NCBI RefSeq assembly: GCF_026262505.1
Contig: NC_067208.1
Span: 16,811,962 to 16,875,961 of the forward strand
Direction: 5' to 3'
Length of the DNA stretch: 64,000 bases
Source: Trichomonas vaginalis G3
Taxonomy: Eukaryota > Parabasalia > Trichomonadida > Trichomonadidae
The notes under the pieces were generated by a model. The model was given only the letters and a program-made list of their open reading frames with translations. It had not been told where the DNA came from and ran no database searches. Below are positions 1 through 10,581 of this stretch, one piece after another. The first letter of the stretch is position 1, and the number at the start of each line of letters is the position of its first letter. The position numbers and the translations under genes are program-made.

Positions 1-263
1 TATTTCTTTTTGTTCCCACTATCCGGATCAGTCATTGTAATTGTTTTTGTTATAGTATCAGCTTTATCTTTAACTTCAATCTTTTTTCCATCAGGATATT
101 TAAACCAAAATTCCAAAAATTCGATATTGTCAATCTGTTCATATTTTAATCTATCAATTACATTTTTAATACCATCTGAAAATCTTATGAAATGGTCATT
201 ATATGGGTTTGATTGAACTAAATTTGAATGAAGTGAAATATAACCTGTTGATGAATATGACAT
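1..263 (-). CDS. Element A gene, 5' portion only (runs off window)
   Basis: An open minus-strand frame starts with ATG at 263 (MSYSSTGYISLHSN...) and stays open for 87 codons to the window edge. It has an ordinary charged composition, with a lysine-rich segment near the edge. It lies head-to-head with the penton-like gene at 407, as virion genes often do in these elements. The product is not recognised; a virion protein is only a guess from position. Confidence 0.5.
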   Translation of the reverse strand, partial: MSYSSTGYISLHSNLVQSNPYNDHFIRFSDGIKNVIDRLKYEQIDNIEFLEFWFKYPDGKKIEVKDKADTITKTITMTDPDSGNKKK

Positions 264-406
264 CGACTCATATTTTTGAAAACACTAAAATTTATAACAT
301 GAATGAATTTCTTATTCGTTGAATTTATGAATTCTTGAGTAATCTTATTCTAGTTTTATTTATCACTGGAAAATAACGCTTTACACATATTTTTATCGTA
401 ATAAAA

Positions 407-1113
407 ATGTCAATTATCAATATTATTTCGAATAATAGTTGTGAATTAAATTTAACAGTTAGTGGAATTTATAATGTTACTCTCGTTTCTGTGAGTGGTA
501 AATTTAATCCCATTCTTTTAGACCTTCAGATTATATATCATTTATTAAAGATGACCATGAAAAAACGTATGATATGTATATAAATAATGTGATAGCGAAA
601 TGGGATATTAACACGATTTTAAGTTATTTAAATGAATCATTTATCGTATGGTATGAAGAAAATTTTAAATCAAAACCTGATAAACTTTTTGAACTTGATG
701 AAATAAATAACCTTTTAAATTCCGCTGAAATTAAATTTTGTACTCCTCATCTTCGTTCATTGTTGGGGATATTAAATTTTGAAAAAGATGTTGGGGATGT
801 TTTGTATTCTGACACCGGATCCAATTTCATTTTAATCAAATGTGATAAAGTTAATACCCCAATGAGATTTTCACATCAAACATTAGACCCTAACTCTTAC
901 CCATCAATACAAAACATTTTATCCATCAACTTAAACACATTTTCTTTATCATATCCGTTTCAATTATCCGGGAATTCATTTATTCTTCATTCAAAAGATT
1001 TATCAAATATTAAATTTAGAATAACTGACCTATTTGATTGTGATTTAGAATTTATGAATGAAATATTATGGCAATTTCAAATAGAAAAAATAGCTGATGA
1101 GATAACGGATTAA
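407..1113 (+). pseudogene. Penton-like (jelly-roll) gene of element A, broken
   Basis: The encoded protein ends with a segment resembling the C-terminal strand pattern of Maverick penton-like proteins (NIKFRITDLFDCDLEF near the end). It lies directly upstream of the fibre gene, the same pairing as in B (14452-15114) and C (23619-24467). It is broken, with about one break. Assignment rests on the weak C-terminal pattern and on position. Confidence 0.45.
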
Positions 1114-1137
1114 ATATTTATTTTTAAATCATAATAA

Positions 1138-2911
1138 ATGATTAAACAACAGCAACCACAACAACTTAAGGCGCAAAGCACCCAGGTCCTTCAGACCATT
1201 ACATACGCCATATATGCATATAATTCAAAGACAGCAGAAAAACACAAAGGTTGAAATATGGAGATTTGGAGATAGTATTGAAAAATGACCATTTCGAATT
1301 CGTTTGCAAAGGTGGTGCAGTGATATCAAATATAAAAGAAATTTTATTTATGAATTCAAAAATTAAAGGTATAACGGATGATATAACATCAATTCCACTA
1401 GAAGAACAAAGATATTACGCATTAAATGCATTTCCTAAAGTTTTGAAGATTGGAAGATTTAATTTAAATGAGGAATTCATAAAAGGTTTCCTTAATGACA
1501 TAATGAAGAAGGCAGATAAGGAATATGTTAATGGTGAATTAATGAAGAAGGCAAATTTGGTTTATGTTGATGAAAAAGATAATGAAATTAAAGAAAGGGT
1601 TGAATGGTATCATGAATGGACATCAAAGATTTTAAAAACTAAAGCTGATACAGGATGGGTTTCGGGATGTTTAGACCTTAAAGCAGATAAAACTTATGTT
1701 AATGATGAGTTAGAGAAGAAGGCAAATTTGGTTTATGTTGATGAAAAAGATAATGAAATTAAAGAAAAGGTTGAATGGTATCATGAATGGACATCAAAGA
1801 TTTTAAAAACTAAAGCTGATACAGGATGGGTTTCAGGATGTTTAGACCTTAAAGCAGATAAAACTTATGTTAATGGTGAGTTAGAGAAGAAGGCAGATAA
1901 GGAATATGTTAATGAAATATACCAAAGTTTGATAGGAACAACTAAAAATATTGAAACTATTGTTGGTGACTTTTCTGTCAATGAAGAAAATAAATATTTT
2001 AGATGGCAGTTTGTACAATCCTTAAAAAATGGTACACGGTGTAAACTCATTCCGAAAAATAACAATGAAATGTATGTAAGCTATAAAAAGAATGATGGAA
2101 CACAAGTTAAAGTTCCATTAGACAACAACTGCTACTTAAACTTAAGAGTTTATGAAATGACAGATATGACATTGCCTGACCCAGCTCCAGCACCATATTA
2201 TTATGACTATGGAGATGACGACAGAACACCACATGTAGATGAACAAAAGCTAACATTATATTTAGATTATTATAGATATAAAAGATATAATGCAATAGAA
2301 AAAACGAGAATAGTATATTATTATACAGATGACAGAAATAAATATTATAGTCAAGATTTTACCTACCCTGAAAACATAAGATTATATTATAAAAAATATT
2401 CTGACACAAACCAGAAGAAACCTGAAATAGTTGCACTATATTTTAAGTTCAAAAGAGACAATCCTATATTATCTCATATGTTTGATTTAATGAACCCAGT
2501 AGGTTCTATTTATACATCTATGGATGCAAGAGGTCCTCAAGTAATGTTTGGTGTTGGTGCATGGGAACAAATAGTTGACAGGTTTTTGTATTGTGCAAAC
2601 TCTTCAAAGGAAACAGGTGGAAGTAAAACGATTCAGGTGAAAATTTACCTGCACACAGTCATTACATAGATTTAAGTACATCTCAAGCGGGTTGGCATAA
2701 GCATAGATATTGGGATTGGTCAGGAATGACAAAAGGTAAAGGATATGATGTTAAAGATGATGTTAAGTTTGCTATAAATTGTTACTGGAGTGACACTCAG
2801 GGAGAAGGAAACCATACACATTTCGTTTCAGGATATACACAAACAACGGGACAAAGTAAAGAATACATGCCACCATTTATGACTGTATTCGCATGGTATA
2901 GAGTTCAATGA
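1138..2911 (+). pseudogene. Fibre gene of element A with phage-tail-type tip, broken
   Basis: Extended protein with repeated stalk motifs of the KADKTYVND type. A duplicated block of about 174 bp (roughly 1540-1885) encodes two near-identical stalk modules. The tip begins NPVGSIYTSMDARGP and carries paired histidines (HSH, HKH, HTH) and a PPFMTVFAWYR ending, as in phage tail-collar and T4 gp10/gp12-type C-terminal domains. About two breaks. The tip DNA is closely similar to that of element C's fibre although the stalks differ. Confidence 0.75.
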
Positions 2912-2929
2912 ATCATTTATTTTTATCAT

Positions 2930-4140
2930 AAACAACCAAAAATATATGTTTACGTTAATGGTTTCAAGTCATTCAATAATTATTTATTTTTGAATAACTG
3001 ATAGGGTCACCGGATCACCAGGTCACCAGGTAATTTAACTTCTCTGAAAAAATGAGACAACATGACATTTTGACAACAGTGACGGAAATAAATTTTTATC
3101 ATAAACAACCAAAAATATATGTTTACGTTAATGGTTTCAAGTCATTCAATAATTATTTATTTTTGAATAACTGATAGGGTCACCGGGTCACCAGGTCACC
3201 AGGTAATTTAACTTCTCTGAAAAAATGAGACAACATGACATTTTGACAACATTAACAAAGGAAATAAATTTTTATCGTTAATGTTTACGTTAATGTTTAC
3301 GTTAATGGTTTCAAGTCATTCAATAATTATTTATTTTTGAATAACTGATAGGGTCACCGGGTCACCAGGTCACCAGGTAATTTAACTTCTCTGAAAAAAT
3401 GAGACAACATGACATTTTGACAACATTAACAAAGGAAATAAATTTTTATCGTTAATGTTTACGTTAATGTTTACGTTAATGGTTTCAAGTCATTCAATAA
3501 TTATTTATTTTTGAATAACTGATAGGGTCACCGGGTCACCAGGTCACCAGGTAATTTAACTTCTCTGAAAAAATGAGACAACATGACATTTTGACAACAG
3601 TGACGGAAATAAATTTTTATCATAAACAACCAAAAATATATGTTTACGTTAATGGTTTCAAGTCATTCAATAATTATTTATTTTTGAATAACTGATAGGG
3701 TCACCGGGTCACCAGGTCACCAGGTAATTTAACTTCTCTGAAAAAATGAGACAACATGACATTTTGACAACATTAACAAAGGAAATAAATTTTTATCGTT
3801 AATGTTTACGTTAATGTTTACGTTAATGGTTTCAAGTCATTCAATAATTATTTATTTTTGAATAACTGATAGGGTCACCGGGTCACCAGGTCACCAGGTA
3901 ATTTAACTTCTCTGAAAAAATGAGACAACATGACTTTGACAACATTAACAAAGGAAATAAATTTTTATCGTTAATGTTTACGTTAATGTTTACGTTAATG
4001 GTTTCAAGTCATTCAATAATTATTTATTTTTGAATAACTGATAGGGTCACCGGGTCACCAGGTCACCAGGTAATTTAACTTCTCTGAAAAAATGAGACAA
4101 CATGACATTTTGACAACAGTCATGGAAGGAGGATGCAGTC
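2930..4140. repeat. Left tandem array beside the primase-helicase, seven units
   Basis: About seven direct copies of a 172-178 bp unit. Each holds three to four GGTCACC heptamers in series, then a shared core of about 100 bp ending CATGACATTTTGACAAC, with variable AT-rich spacers containing TTTACGTTAATG motifs. The core recurs in opposite orientation in the array at 6605-7590. No gene is seen in this stretch. Confidence 0.9.
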
Positions 4141-4191
4141 CAAAAATAAAGTTAGTTTTAAAATTATTTTTATTTTTTTATTTCTATATAA
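4141..4191 (+). promoter_or_regulatory. Leader block before the primase-helicase
   Basis: Contains AATAAAGTTAGTTTTA followed by T/A-rich sequence and TATATAA immediately before the ATG. It matches the block found before four gene starts in B and C (19493, 21547, 32711, 34423) and part of a fifth (46180). The position suggests a core promoter or leader; function is inferred. Confidence 0.5.
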
Positions 4192-6582
4192 ATGACAGCA
4201 ACAAACAACAACAGCAACTATATCGTTTCTGATGAATTAGTTATTGATTCATTAGTTGAGGAATTAGCTGATTCATTAGTTGATGAAAAAGTTATTGATT
4301 CATTAGTTGATGAAAAAGTTATTGATTCATTAGTTGAGGAATTAGTTGTGGCAGAAACTAAAACCCTTAACGAAAGAATTGGTGAAAACAAGATTGATTT
4401 ACATAACTACTTCAAACATGATGGAGGAAGAGGAAGGAAAACTGGTATGGCTTTATTAGTAAATAAAATTTCAAATTTAACGATTATAGATGTTGATATC
4501 AATAAATCATACAATGATGAACTTAAAGAAACAGTTAGAAAAGACATTTTATCAAAACTTTCGGATAAAGATGTTATCGTTAAAACCGCTTCAGGAGGTC
4601 TTCATATTTATTGCAACACTAATTTCTTCTATGCAGTTTCGAACAGAATGATTAAATGTTATTCCTGCAATGATTATGATATTGATATAATGACTTCAAT
4701 GGATGATTCAAAGCGTTCATTAGTAGTTATGGCTGATTCAAGAGTTCGCAAGAATGCAACAGAACCAATCAATACATACTCATTCATTCGTGGAAGTTAT
4801 GACTCAACATTAACCAGAACAGTGAATGATATATTAAATGATTTGAATATTAAGGTAAGAGTTGAACAAAAGAATGAAGAAATAAAGACTATCATGAATG
4901 GAAACAAAGATGTAAACATTGACGATAAACTAGCTCAGAGCATAGTTGATGGCATCTGTGATTTTGAAGTACATAATGACGGTGGAAACATGAATTTAGA
5001 AAAAGAAATAACATTATTCACACTGTTTCAAGCAATTAATTCGTTACCTAATCATTTGATTAATGAAGCATACGATAACGTTTATAACTTCTGCAGTTTA
5101 ACAGAAAATGCAAAAAGTAATTTTGAAAAAGCACGTGAAAGATATGCATATTTAATGACTTCTCCATTTGTTTTGGTGAAGATTCTAAAACTATATCAAA
5201 AGGAATATTATGATGAATATGTTTTACCTTTATTACGTAAGCCAAAAATAACATTTGACATCAAACTTGATGACTCGTTTTTGATAACAGATATTAGACG
5301 CAAGGCTGAAAATCATCAGTATAAAAACAGTTCTGAAGTAATTGAGGATTTATCACATGTAATCCGTTTTGTAGATTGTGGAAACAAATACTTCATTCAG
5401 AAAGATTACAACATACACGACAAAATGAATCAAATATCATTCGTTCTTCAATCAAACATGAAAGAGTCACTTAAAATGATTAAATTATTTAAAGAAGAAG
5501 GTAAAACAATAACAGCATGGGATGTACTATTAAATCAATTGTCTTCATTAACCGTTAAGGGTGTTTGCTTTAAATCTGATTCCCCAGATGTTTTCTCAAC
5601 GTTTCAAGGTTATAAATACAACATTCTCGAAAAACCAGATTACTCAAAAATTGAAATGTTTATGAATTTCATTAAAGAAGTCATTTGTGATAATAACGAT
5701 GAAGTGTATAAATACCTTCTCGGCTGGATTGCATCAATGATTCAACATCCTGGAATCAAGAATGAAACAGCAATTATTTTGAAAGGACTTCAGGGAACAG
5801 GCAAAAATAGATTTACAGACATTATTTCTGAACTTCTCGCCGGTTATTCATGCAAAAACATTACTGAAATAGGTGAGCTAACGGGTAATTTCAATTCAGT
5901 AGTTGAGAATAAAATGTTTCTTGTACTTAATGAACTCAAGAATGTTGGTGAAGACAGACTCGCAAACTTCAACGCTTTGAAATCAATTATTACGGATAAT
6001 GAGATTAGAATTAATGAAAAGAATCAACCCAGAAGAACAGCACAAAACGTTGCCAATTTCATTTTCGTAACTAATAACGTCTACCCTGTCAAAATTGAAG
6101 TTGGAGACAGAAGATATGTAGTTTTAAGAGTTAATGGTAAATTTAAGGGTCAATTTGATTACTTCAAGAATTTGATGAATTCATGCACAAAGGAATTTTA
6201 TGATAATTTACTGACGTATTTTATGCAATATGACCTTTCATCATTTAATGTACGAATCATTCCGATGACTGAAGCCAAACAAGATTTAATTGAATTATCA
6301 ACAAATCCTTTAGATGTATGGATAAATACACATTATGATGAATTGTGTGCAGGTATGACGTGTAAAAATGCTCTATTCTGCAAACCATCAGACATGAAAG
6401 ACAAGAATTTCCAAATGAGTATTAAGGATAAATGTGATAGGAAACAAAGAAAAATAGATGGTAAACAGACATGGTGTTATGTTTTGAAAGAAGAAATGAA
6501 AGGATTATATAAACAGGTTGAACCAAACGATAATGAGGATTCATTTACTGACGATGAAATACTTGTAAATGAAGCTTTATAA
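4192..6582 (+). CDS. Primase-helicase (AEP primase plus superfamily 3 helicase) of element A
   Basis: A 796-residue replication protein that looks whole. The N-terminal 45 residues are acidic repeats (VIDSLVEEL type). An archaeo-eukaryotic primase/prim-pol-like region follows, with IIDVDIN near residue 98 and SGGLHIYC near residue 134. The C-terminal half is a D5/P4-type superfamily 3 helicase with Walker A GLQGTGKN near 532, an acidic Walker B segment (FLVLNE) near 576, and FVTNN near 624. Such proteins unwind and prime DNA during replication of large DNA viruses, plasmids and Polinton-like viruses. It stands alone between two opposed repeat arrays. Element C holds a decayed relative. Confidence 0.88.
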   Translation: MTATNNNSNYIVSDELVIDSLVEELADSLVDEKVIDSLVDEKVIDSLVEELVVAETKTLNERIGENKIDLHNYFKHDGGRGRKTGMALLVNKISNLTIIDVDINKSYNDELKETVRKDILSKLSDKDVIVKTASGGLHIYCNTNFFYAVSNRMIKCYSCNDYDIDIMTSMDDSKRSLVVMADSRVRKNATEPINTYSFIRGSYDSTLTRTVNDILNDLNIKVRVEQKNEEIKTIMNGNKDVNIDDKLAQSIVDGICDFEVHNDGGNMNLEKEITLFTLFQAINSLPNHLINEAYDNVYNFCSLTENAKSNFEKARERYAYLMTSPFVLVKILKLYQKEYYDEYVLPLLRKPKITFDIKLDDSFLITDIRRKAENHQYKNSSEVIEDLSHVIRFVDCGNKYFIQKDYNIHDKMNQISFVLQSNMKESLKMIKLFKEEGKTITAWDVLLNQLSSLTVKGVCFKSDSPDVFSTFQGYKYNILEKPDYSKIEMFMNFIKEVICDNNDEVYKYLLGWIASMIQHPGIKNETAIILKGLQGTGKNRFTDIISELLAGYSCKNITEIGELTGNFNSVVENKMFLVLNELKNVGEDRLANFNALKSIITDNEIRINEKNQPRRTAQNVANFIFVTNNVYPVKIEVGDRRYVVLRVNGKFKGQFDYFKNLMNSCTKEFYDNLLTYFMQYDLSSFNVRIIPMTEAKQDLIELSTNPLDVWINTHYDELCAGMTCKNALFCKPSDMKDKNFQMSIKDKCDRKQRKIDGKQTWCYVLKEEMKGLYKQVEPNDNEDSFTDDEILVNEAL

Positions 6583-6604
6583 AGTATGATTTGAATTTAT
6601 TTTT

Positions 6605-7590
6605 ACATTAATCACACCTGTTGTCAAAATGTCATGTTGTCTCATTTTTTCAGAGAAGTTAAATTACCTGGTGACCTGGTGACCCGGTGACCTCATCAGT
6701 TATTCAAAAATAATTAATAAATACCATCCTCTTTTCATACCTGTTGTCAAAATGTCATGTTGTCTCATTTTTTCAGAGAAGTTAAATTACCTGGTGACCT
6801 GGTGACCCGGTGACCTCATCAGTTATTCAAAAATAATTAATAAATACCATCCTCTTTTCACACCTGTTGTCAAAATGTCATGTTGTCTCATTTTTTCAGA
6901 GAAGTTAAATTACCTGGTGACCTGGTGACCCGGTGACCTCATCAGTTATTCAAAAATAATTAATAAATACCATCCTCTTTTCACACCTGTTGTCAAAATG
7001 TCATGTTGTCTCATTTTTTCAGAGAAGTTAAATTACCTGGTGACCTGGTGACCCGGTGACCTCATCAGTTATTCAAAAATAATTAATAAATACCATCCTC
7101 TTTTCATACCTGTTGTCAAAATGTCATGTTGTCTCATTTTTTCAGAGAAGTTAAATTACCTGGTGACCTGGTGACCCGGTGACCTCATCAGTTATTCAAA
7201 AATAATTAATAAATACCATCCTCTTTTCATACCTGTTGTCAAAATGTCATGTTGTCTCATTTTTTCAGAGAAGTTAAATTACCTGGTGACCTGGTGACCC
7301 GGTGACCTCATCAGTTATTCAAAAATAATTAATAAATACCATCCTCTTTTCACACCTGTTGTCAAAATGTCATGTTGTCTCATTTTTTCAGAGAAGTTAA
7401 ATTACCTGGTGACCTGGTGACCCGGTGACCTCATCAGTTATTCAAAAATAATTAATAAATACCATCCTCTTTTCATACCTGTTGTCAAAATGTCATGTTG
7501 TCTCATTTTTTCAGAGAAGTTAAATTACCTGGTGACCTGGTGACCCGGTGACCTCATCAGTTATTCAAAAATAATTAATTATTGAATGAC
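6605..7590. repeat. Right tandem array beside the primase-helicase, eight units, inverted
   Basis: Eight near-identical copies of a 123-bp unit. Each core is the reverse complement of the core in the 2930-4140 array (GTTGTCAAAATGTCATG through GGTGACC heptamers). Spacers differ from the left array (AAATACCATCCTCTTTTCA). The last unit continues into TCAAGTCATT-type sequence shared with the left array. No gene is seen in this stretch. Confidence 0.9.
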
Positions 7591-7642
7591 TTGAAACCAT
7601 TAACGATAAAATAACTGATAACAAAATTTTATTTTTATATAA

Positions 7643-7759
7643 ATGAATACCCCACAAGCTCAAAATTTACCACGAATCATAACAAGGGAGGAAATGATAA
7701 AAATGATGCAAGAACTAATTAAAACAACAAACCACGAAAACCGAGAAGATGAGGAATAA
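7643..7759 (+). CDS. Small 38-residue protein of element A
   Basis: ATG-initiated frame MNTPQAQNLPRIITREE..., charged and probably helical. It is preceded by ATTTTTATATAAATG, the same start context as bona fide element genes (for example 4192 and 22033). It overlaps nothing and stops three bases before the convergent 90-residue gene. Function unknown. Confidence 0.5.
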   Translation: MNTPQAQNLPRIITREEMIKMMQELIKTTNHENREDEE

Positions 7760-7762
7760 AAA

Positions 7763-8035
7763 TTAAATTTGGATTGAGTTTAAAAATTCATCTTTATTAA
7801 ATTCATCTTTTCCAACCAATTTATTTATTCTATTAAATTCTTTTATTTTTGCTTCACTCAGTTTAAGGATTGAACGGTAAGTTTCTAATTTTTCGATTAT
7901 TTCTTTCACCTCTTTATCGTTTTCAACCCCACCACATTGCTGCTTCTTTTTGCAATAGCATATTTTTGATTTAATTCTGTTTAGTTTCTTTTTATATTCA
8001 TCGTCTGGACTCTTGGCTGCTTCGTTGTCACTCAT
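7763..8035 (-). CDS. 90-residue charged coiled-coil protein of element A
   Basis: Begins MSDNEAAKSPDDEY. A lysine-rich first half contains a cysteine cluster (CYCKKKQQC), followed by a helical segment with leucine/isoleucine spacing. It lies 20 bp downstream of the integrase gene on the same strand and may be co-transcribed with it. The cysteines could bind a metal, but no family is recognised. Confidence 0.6.
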   Translation of the reverse strand: MSDNEAAKSPDDEYKKKLNRIKSKICYCKKKQQCGGVENDKEVKEIIEKLETYRSILKLSEAKIKEFNRINKLVGKDEFNKDEFLNSIQI

Positions 8036-8055
8036 TTCTTACGAAATAAAAAAAA

Positions 8056-9588
8056 TTAAATGTTATTTAAATATAATGGAGTAATAAAATAAATCGGAAT
8101 TTCTATTAATTTATTGTTAACCTCAACTAATACATTACCATTAATATATCTAACAAATTCAGCTATTGTGTCAAATCTTCGTCTTCTTTTTGTCATTGAT
8201 TTATCAGTTTTTCCATAATCGAGATGAATCAAAACTTTATCCCCTTGTTTAAAATTCATGAGCCCCGAATTAATTTGTTCACGTTTAACATCATTTAACC
8301 TTTCCATTTGCTTTCTAATATATTCCCATTCTTTTGAAATATCATTTTTCATTTCCACTGGTTTCATGTTTATAGTTCTATGCCATGTATTATTGTAATA
8401 ATATACTAACTGCTGTATGATGGAGTCATGATTTCCATCCCAGTATATCTGACCGTTAACTCCTAACGCATCTCTAAGAGTTCTCATTACTGCATCAACT
8501 ATTTTATTATGAAACGTATATGGAGAGGATGAAAAGTAAAAATTAATTTGTGGGAAATAATGAGCCATAGCTGCCTGAAATCCTTTATCACCATCACCCC
8601 TGATATTATCTACTCTTTCATGATCTAGTAAGTATTGAATAGCTCTTCTTGTTTCCTGTTCTGTTTTCCCTTTCACTGGAATGCAATATAAATATCTTGT
8701 GTTAATGTTAATGACAAATAAATAAGTAACATTTCCTTTTGAATATTCTAAATGATCGATTTCGTATGAATATGGATATGGTGCAAATGAAGGGCGACTA
8801 AATTTTTCCTTTAACGGTTGAATTTTTGGGTCAATTGGTTTATTTAATATCTTGAAATCCTTTTTAAAATCTTTTTGCTTCTTTAATGTTTGAAATGGAT
8901 ATAATAAAGTGAATGATGAAGGATTAACTGAAGGAGGAGGTACTACTGTTGGAGGTTTTGGTGTTACAAGTGGTTTAATTTTATCTGCTTTGATTTTGGA
9001 TGATGAAGTTTTGGAATTCATTCCTCCTTTCATTAATTCTGGATGTATTCTATTCATTTGTTTTAAATATGCTGTATATAAAGGTTTGATATACTTTCCC
9101 GCTTCGAGTTTATGTTGAAGGATAAATTCCAAAAGTTGATCTTCATTTAAAAGTCGGACTGAATGTGGTTTAACTAATGAATCATAAATTAAAGCTTGTG
9201 CTTCATTTATGGTCTGAATGACCTGGGTGTTTTGCACCTTTAGCTTTTGTTCCTTTGTTTTTTGCAGCTCAGGATTATATAATTTATATAATTCATCAAT
9301 ATCTTCTTCTGTTAATACTTTATTTTTGAAATCTTTCAATTGTTTAAGCTGTGATTTAGTTTTTCCCTTTGCATATTCATTATTTTTAATTTTGTCTTTA
9401 ATTTTAGAAATTATTTTATCATGATATTTCAAAATTTCATTTTTATAATAATGATAATAATAATCCATATCATCACCCGTTATATTTTCATCATATTTTT
9501 GGAGATATGCTTTTAATTCATAATAAGTAAGAAAATTTTGATTAAATACTAAATCATCAATTAAAATTTTTAAATCTACATTATCCAT
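8056..9588 (-). CDS. Maverick retroviral-type integrase of element A
   Basis: A 510-residue integrase that looks whole. The N-terminal 200 residues are rich in charged helices; the catalytic RNase H-fold core runs from about residue 265 to 410, with EIDHLEY, the IRGDGDKGF segment and the IVDAVMRTLRD helix typical of Maverick c-integrases. The C-terminal 80 residues form a basic SH3/chromo-like DNA-binding region (KRRRRFDT). The enzyme inserts the element into DNA with a 5-6 bp duplication. It is followed on the same strand by the 90-residue gene. Confidence 0.9.
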   Translation of the reverse strand: MDNVDLKILIDDLVFNQNFLTYYELKAYLQKYDENITGDDMDYYYHYYKNEILKYHDKIISKIKDKIKNNEYAKGKTKSQLKQLKDFKNKVLTEEDIDELYKLYNPELQKTKEQKLKVQNTQVIQTINEAQALIYDSLVKPHSVRLLNEDQLLEFILQHKLEAGKYIKPLYTAYLKQMNRIHPELMKGGMNSKTSSSKIKADKIKPLVTPKPPTVVPPPSVNPSSFTLLYPFQTLKKQKDFKKDFKILNKPIDPKIQPLKEKFSRPSFAPYPYSYEIDHLEYSKGNVTYLFVININTRYLYCIPVKGKTEQETRRAIQYLLDHERVDNIRGDGDKGFQAAMAHYFPQINFYFSSSPYTFHNKIVDAVMRTLRDALGVNGQIYWDGNHDSIIQQLVYYYNNTWHRTINMKPVEMKNDISKEWEYIRKQMERLNDVKREQINSGLMNFKQGDKVLIHLDYGKTDKSMTKRRRRFDTIAEFVRYINGNVLVEVNNKLIEIPIYFITPLYLNNI

Positions 9589-9612
9589 TTATATAAAAAT
9601 AAAATAAATGTT

Positions 9613-9684
9613 TTAAGGGCGCCCACCTCTTTGATCAAGAATCAAAACCATTATTAACGGTTCCTTTTGTCTCTTCTGTGGCAT
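9613..9684 (-). CDS. Possible 23-residue microprotein of element A
   Basis: ATG frame MPQKRQKEPLIMVLILDQRG... between the polymerase and integrase genes on the same strand, preceded by a T/A-rich TATTTTTAATGA start context like that of other element genes. Very short; it may be chance. Confidence 0.2.
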   Translation of the reverse strand: MPQKRQKEPLIMVLILDQRGGRP

Positions 9685-9712
9685 TTCATTAAAAATAAAA
9701 TTTTAAATTGTA

Positions 9713-9940
9713 TTAAATAAATGGCATACAACATCCATTTTCACAACATACAGCCTTAGTGTGTGCTCCTGTTAATGCAGTCTTACCGATTGTTAAGCGA
9801 GTCATCGTCCTGTTTTTAAGTTGTAAATTAATATTCTGACCATCAAATATCACTTTATCATTTATTATATCCAAATAATTTTTAGGTGTTAATTGTTTAT
9901 TTTGTCGTAAACTAACACCTTTCATTTTTTGTGCAATCTT
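9713..9940 (-). pseudogene. B-family DNA polymerase of element A, C-terminal part
   Basis: The frame ends with a segment typical of the C-terminus of Maverick protein-primed polymerases (KMKGVSLRQN, then GKTALTGAHTKAVC). Element B has inserted at 9940, separating this part from the catalytic portion at 57003-57508. Confidence 0.75.
9936..9940. repeat. Target-site duplication of element B, left copy (ATCTT)
   Basis: ATCTT directly precedes the terminal AGTTAG of B and is repeated at 57003-57007 after the right terminus. Five to six bases is the normal Maverick duplication size. The site lies inside A's polymerase gene. Confidence 0.85.
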
Positions 9941-9950
9941 AGTTAGTATA

Positions 9951-9997
9951 CATATCATGGGTACGGAGGCACTGCGCGCCTCCTTACCCCTGATATG
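9951..9997. other. Terminal hairpin of element B, left
   Basis: Arms of 20 nt (CATATCATGGGTACGGAGGC and its partner) pair at 18 positions around a 7-nt loop, starting 10 bp inside the element end. The identical inverted copy is at 56946-56992. It may be a protein-binding or replication-start structure. Confidence 0.75.
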
Positions 9998-10121
9998 TGA
10001 ATTTGACACTTTACAAAACCGTTAACGTATATTTTACAACACAAACGACAACACTAACTTAACCTTAAATATTTACAAAGCCGCCAACCACTTCACCTCA
10101 CTAATGTAAAAATAAACGTTC

Positions 10122-10442
10122 TCACTTACAAAAGTATTGCAACTCCTCCCATTGCTGTGCTTCATATAACAGCTCATAATCTTCTGACTCACTTTCTTCT
10201 TCATATAGGTCAAAATCACTGTCATAGTTTATACCTGTAAGTTTTGACAAAGCTAATGAAACACGCTTACCGTTTGTATCATATGCTTGTATAAACTTTC
10301 CATTATGCTTGTAGTCATAAACGCTCAAACTAACTTTACCCTTTCTCCCTCGTATCTGATAGAATGTATTTTCACGAGGAACGAAGAATAAATTCTTGAA
10401 CTCATGACCGTTGTAGTTTGTTATCTCAATAGTTTTCGTCAT
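10122..10442 (-). CDS. 106-residue TIR-borne protein, stand-alone HNH-associated C-terminal domain
   Basis: Protein MTKTIEITNYNGHEFKNLFF... is encoded wholly inside the terminal repeat, so B carries two identical copies, both transcribed toward the nearest end. It aligns along most of its length with the C-terminal 75 residues of B's HNH nuclease (51744-52319): EITNYNGHEFKNLFFVP against EIIQYSYHTLENYYYVP, then FY, and NGKRVSLALSKL against EGRRTKLSIAKF. This suggests a DNA-recognition module freed from the nuclease. The acidic tail (EEESESEDYE) is extra. It looks whole. Confidence 0.75.
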   Translation of the reverse strand: MTKTIEITNYNGHEFKNLFFVPRENTFYQIRGRKGKVSLSVYDYKHNGKFIQAYDTNGKRVSLALSKLTGINYDSDFDLYEEESESEDYELLYEAQQWEELQYFCK

Positions 10443-10581
10443 TTATATAAAATTAAAATAAAAAATAAAATAAAAAATTAATGATATCACCACCCTCACA
10501 CGTATGAAAACATCCATTTAAACTTAGGTGAAGTGGTGAGATCTCACCTCTTTTTTCACCTGTTTTTTCACCCCGTTGAAC

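Larger units (their letters stand above)
1..9940. mobile_element. Maverick/Polinton element A, left part (oldest layer)
   Basis: Virus-like Maverick/Polinton recognised from a retroviral-type integrase, a B-family polymerase portion, a fibre gene, a penton-like gene and a primase-helicase. Its left end lies outside the window. Its polymerase gene is interrupted by element B at 9940/57003, and the remainder lies at 57003-57530. It is the oldest layer because B lies inside it. It is not whole: besides the insertion and the missing end, a few breaks are visible in its first 3 kb, while the primase-helicase and integrase look whole. Confidence 0.85.

Noticed and set aside
10-216. Plus-strand 68-codon frame at the left edge
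   Set aside because: It is rich in hydrophobic residues only as the complement of a better minus-strand coding frame (1-263).
2930-7590. The two repeat arrays as a CRISPR locus
   Set aside because: The units are long, spacers are themselves repeated, there are no unique spacers or cas genes, and the setting is eukaryotic.
9713-10009. The minus-strand frame extending past 9940 as a complete small protein
   Set aside because: Codons beyond 9940 belong to the terminal repeat of element B; only the part up to 9940 is polymerase sequence.
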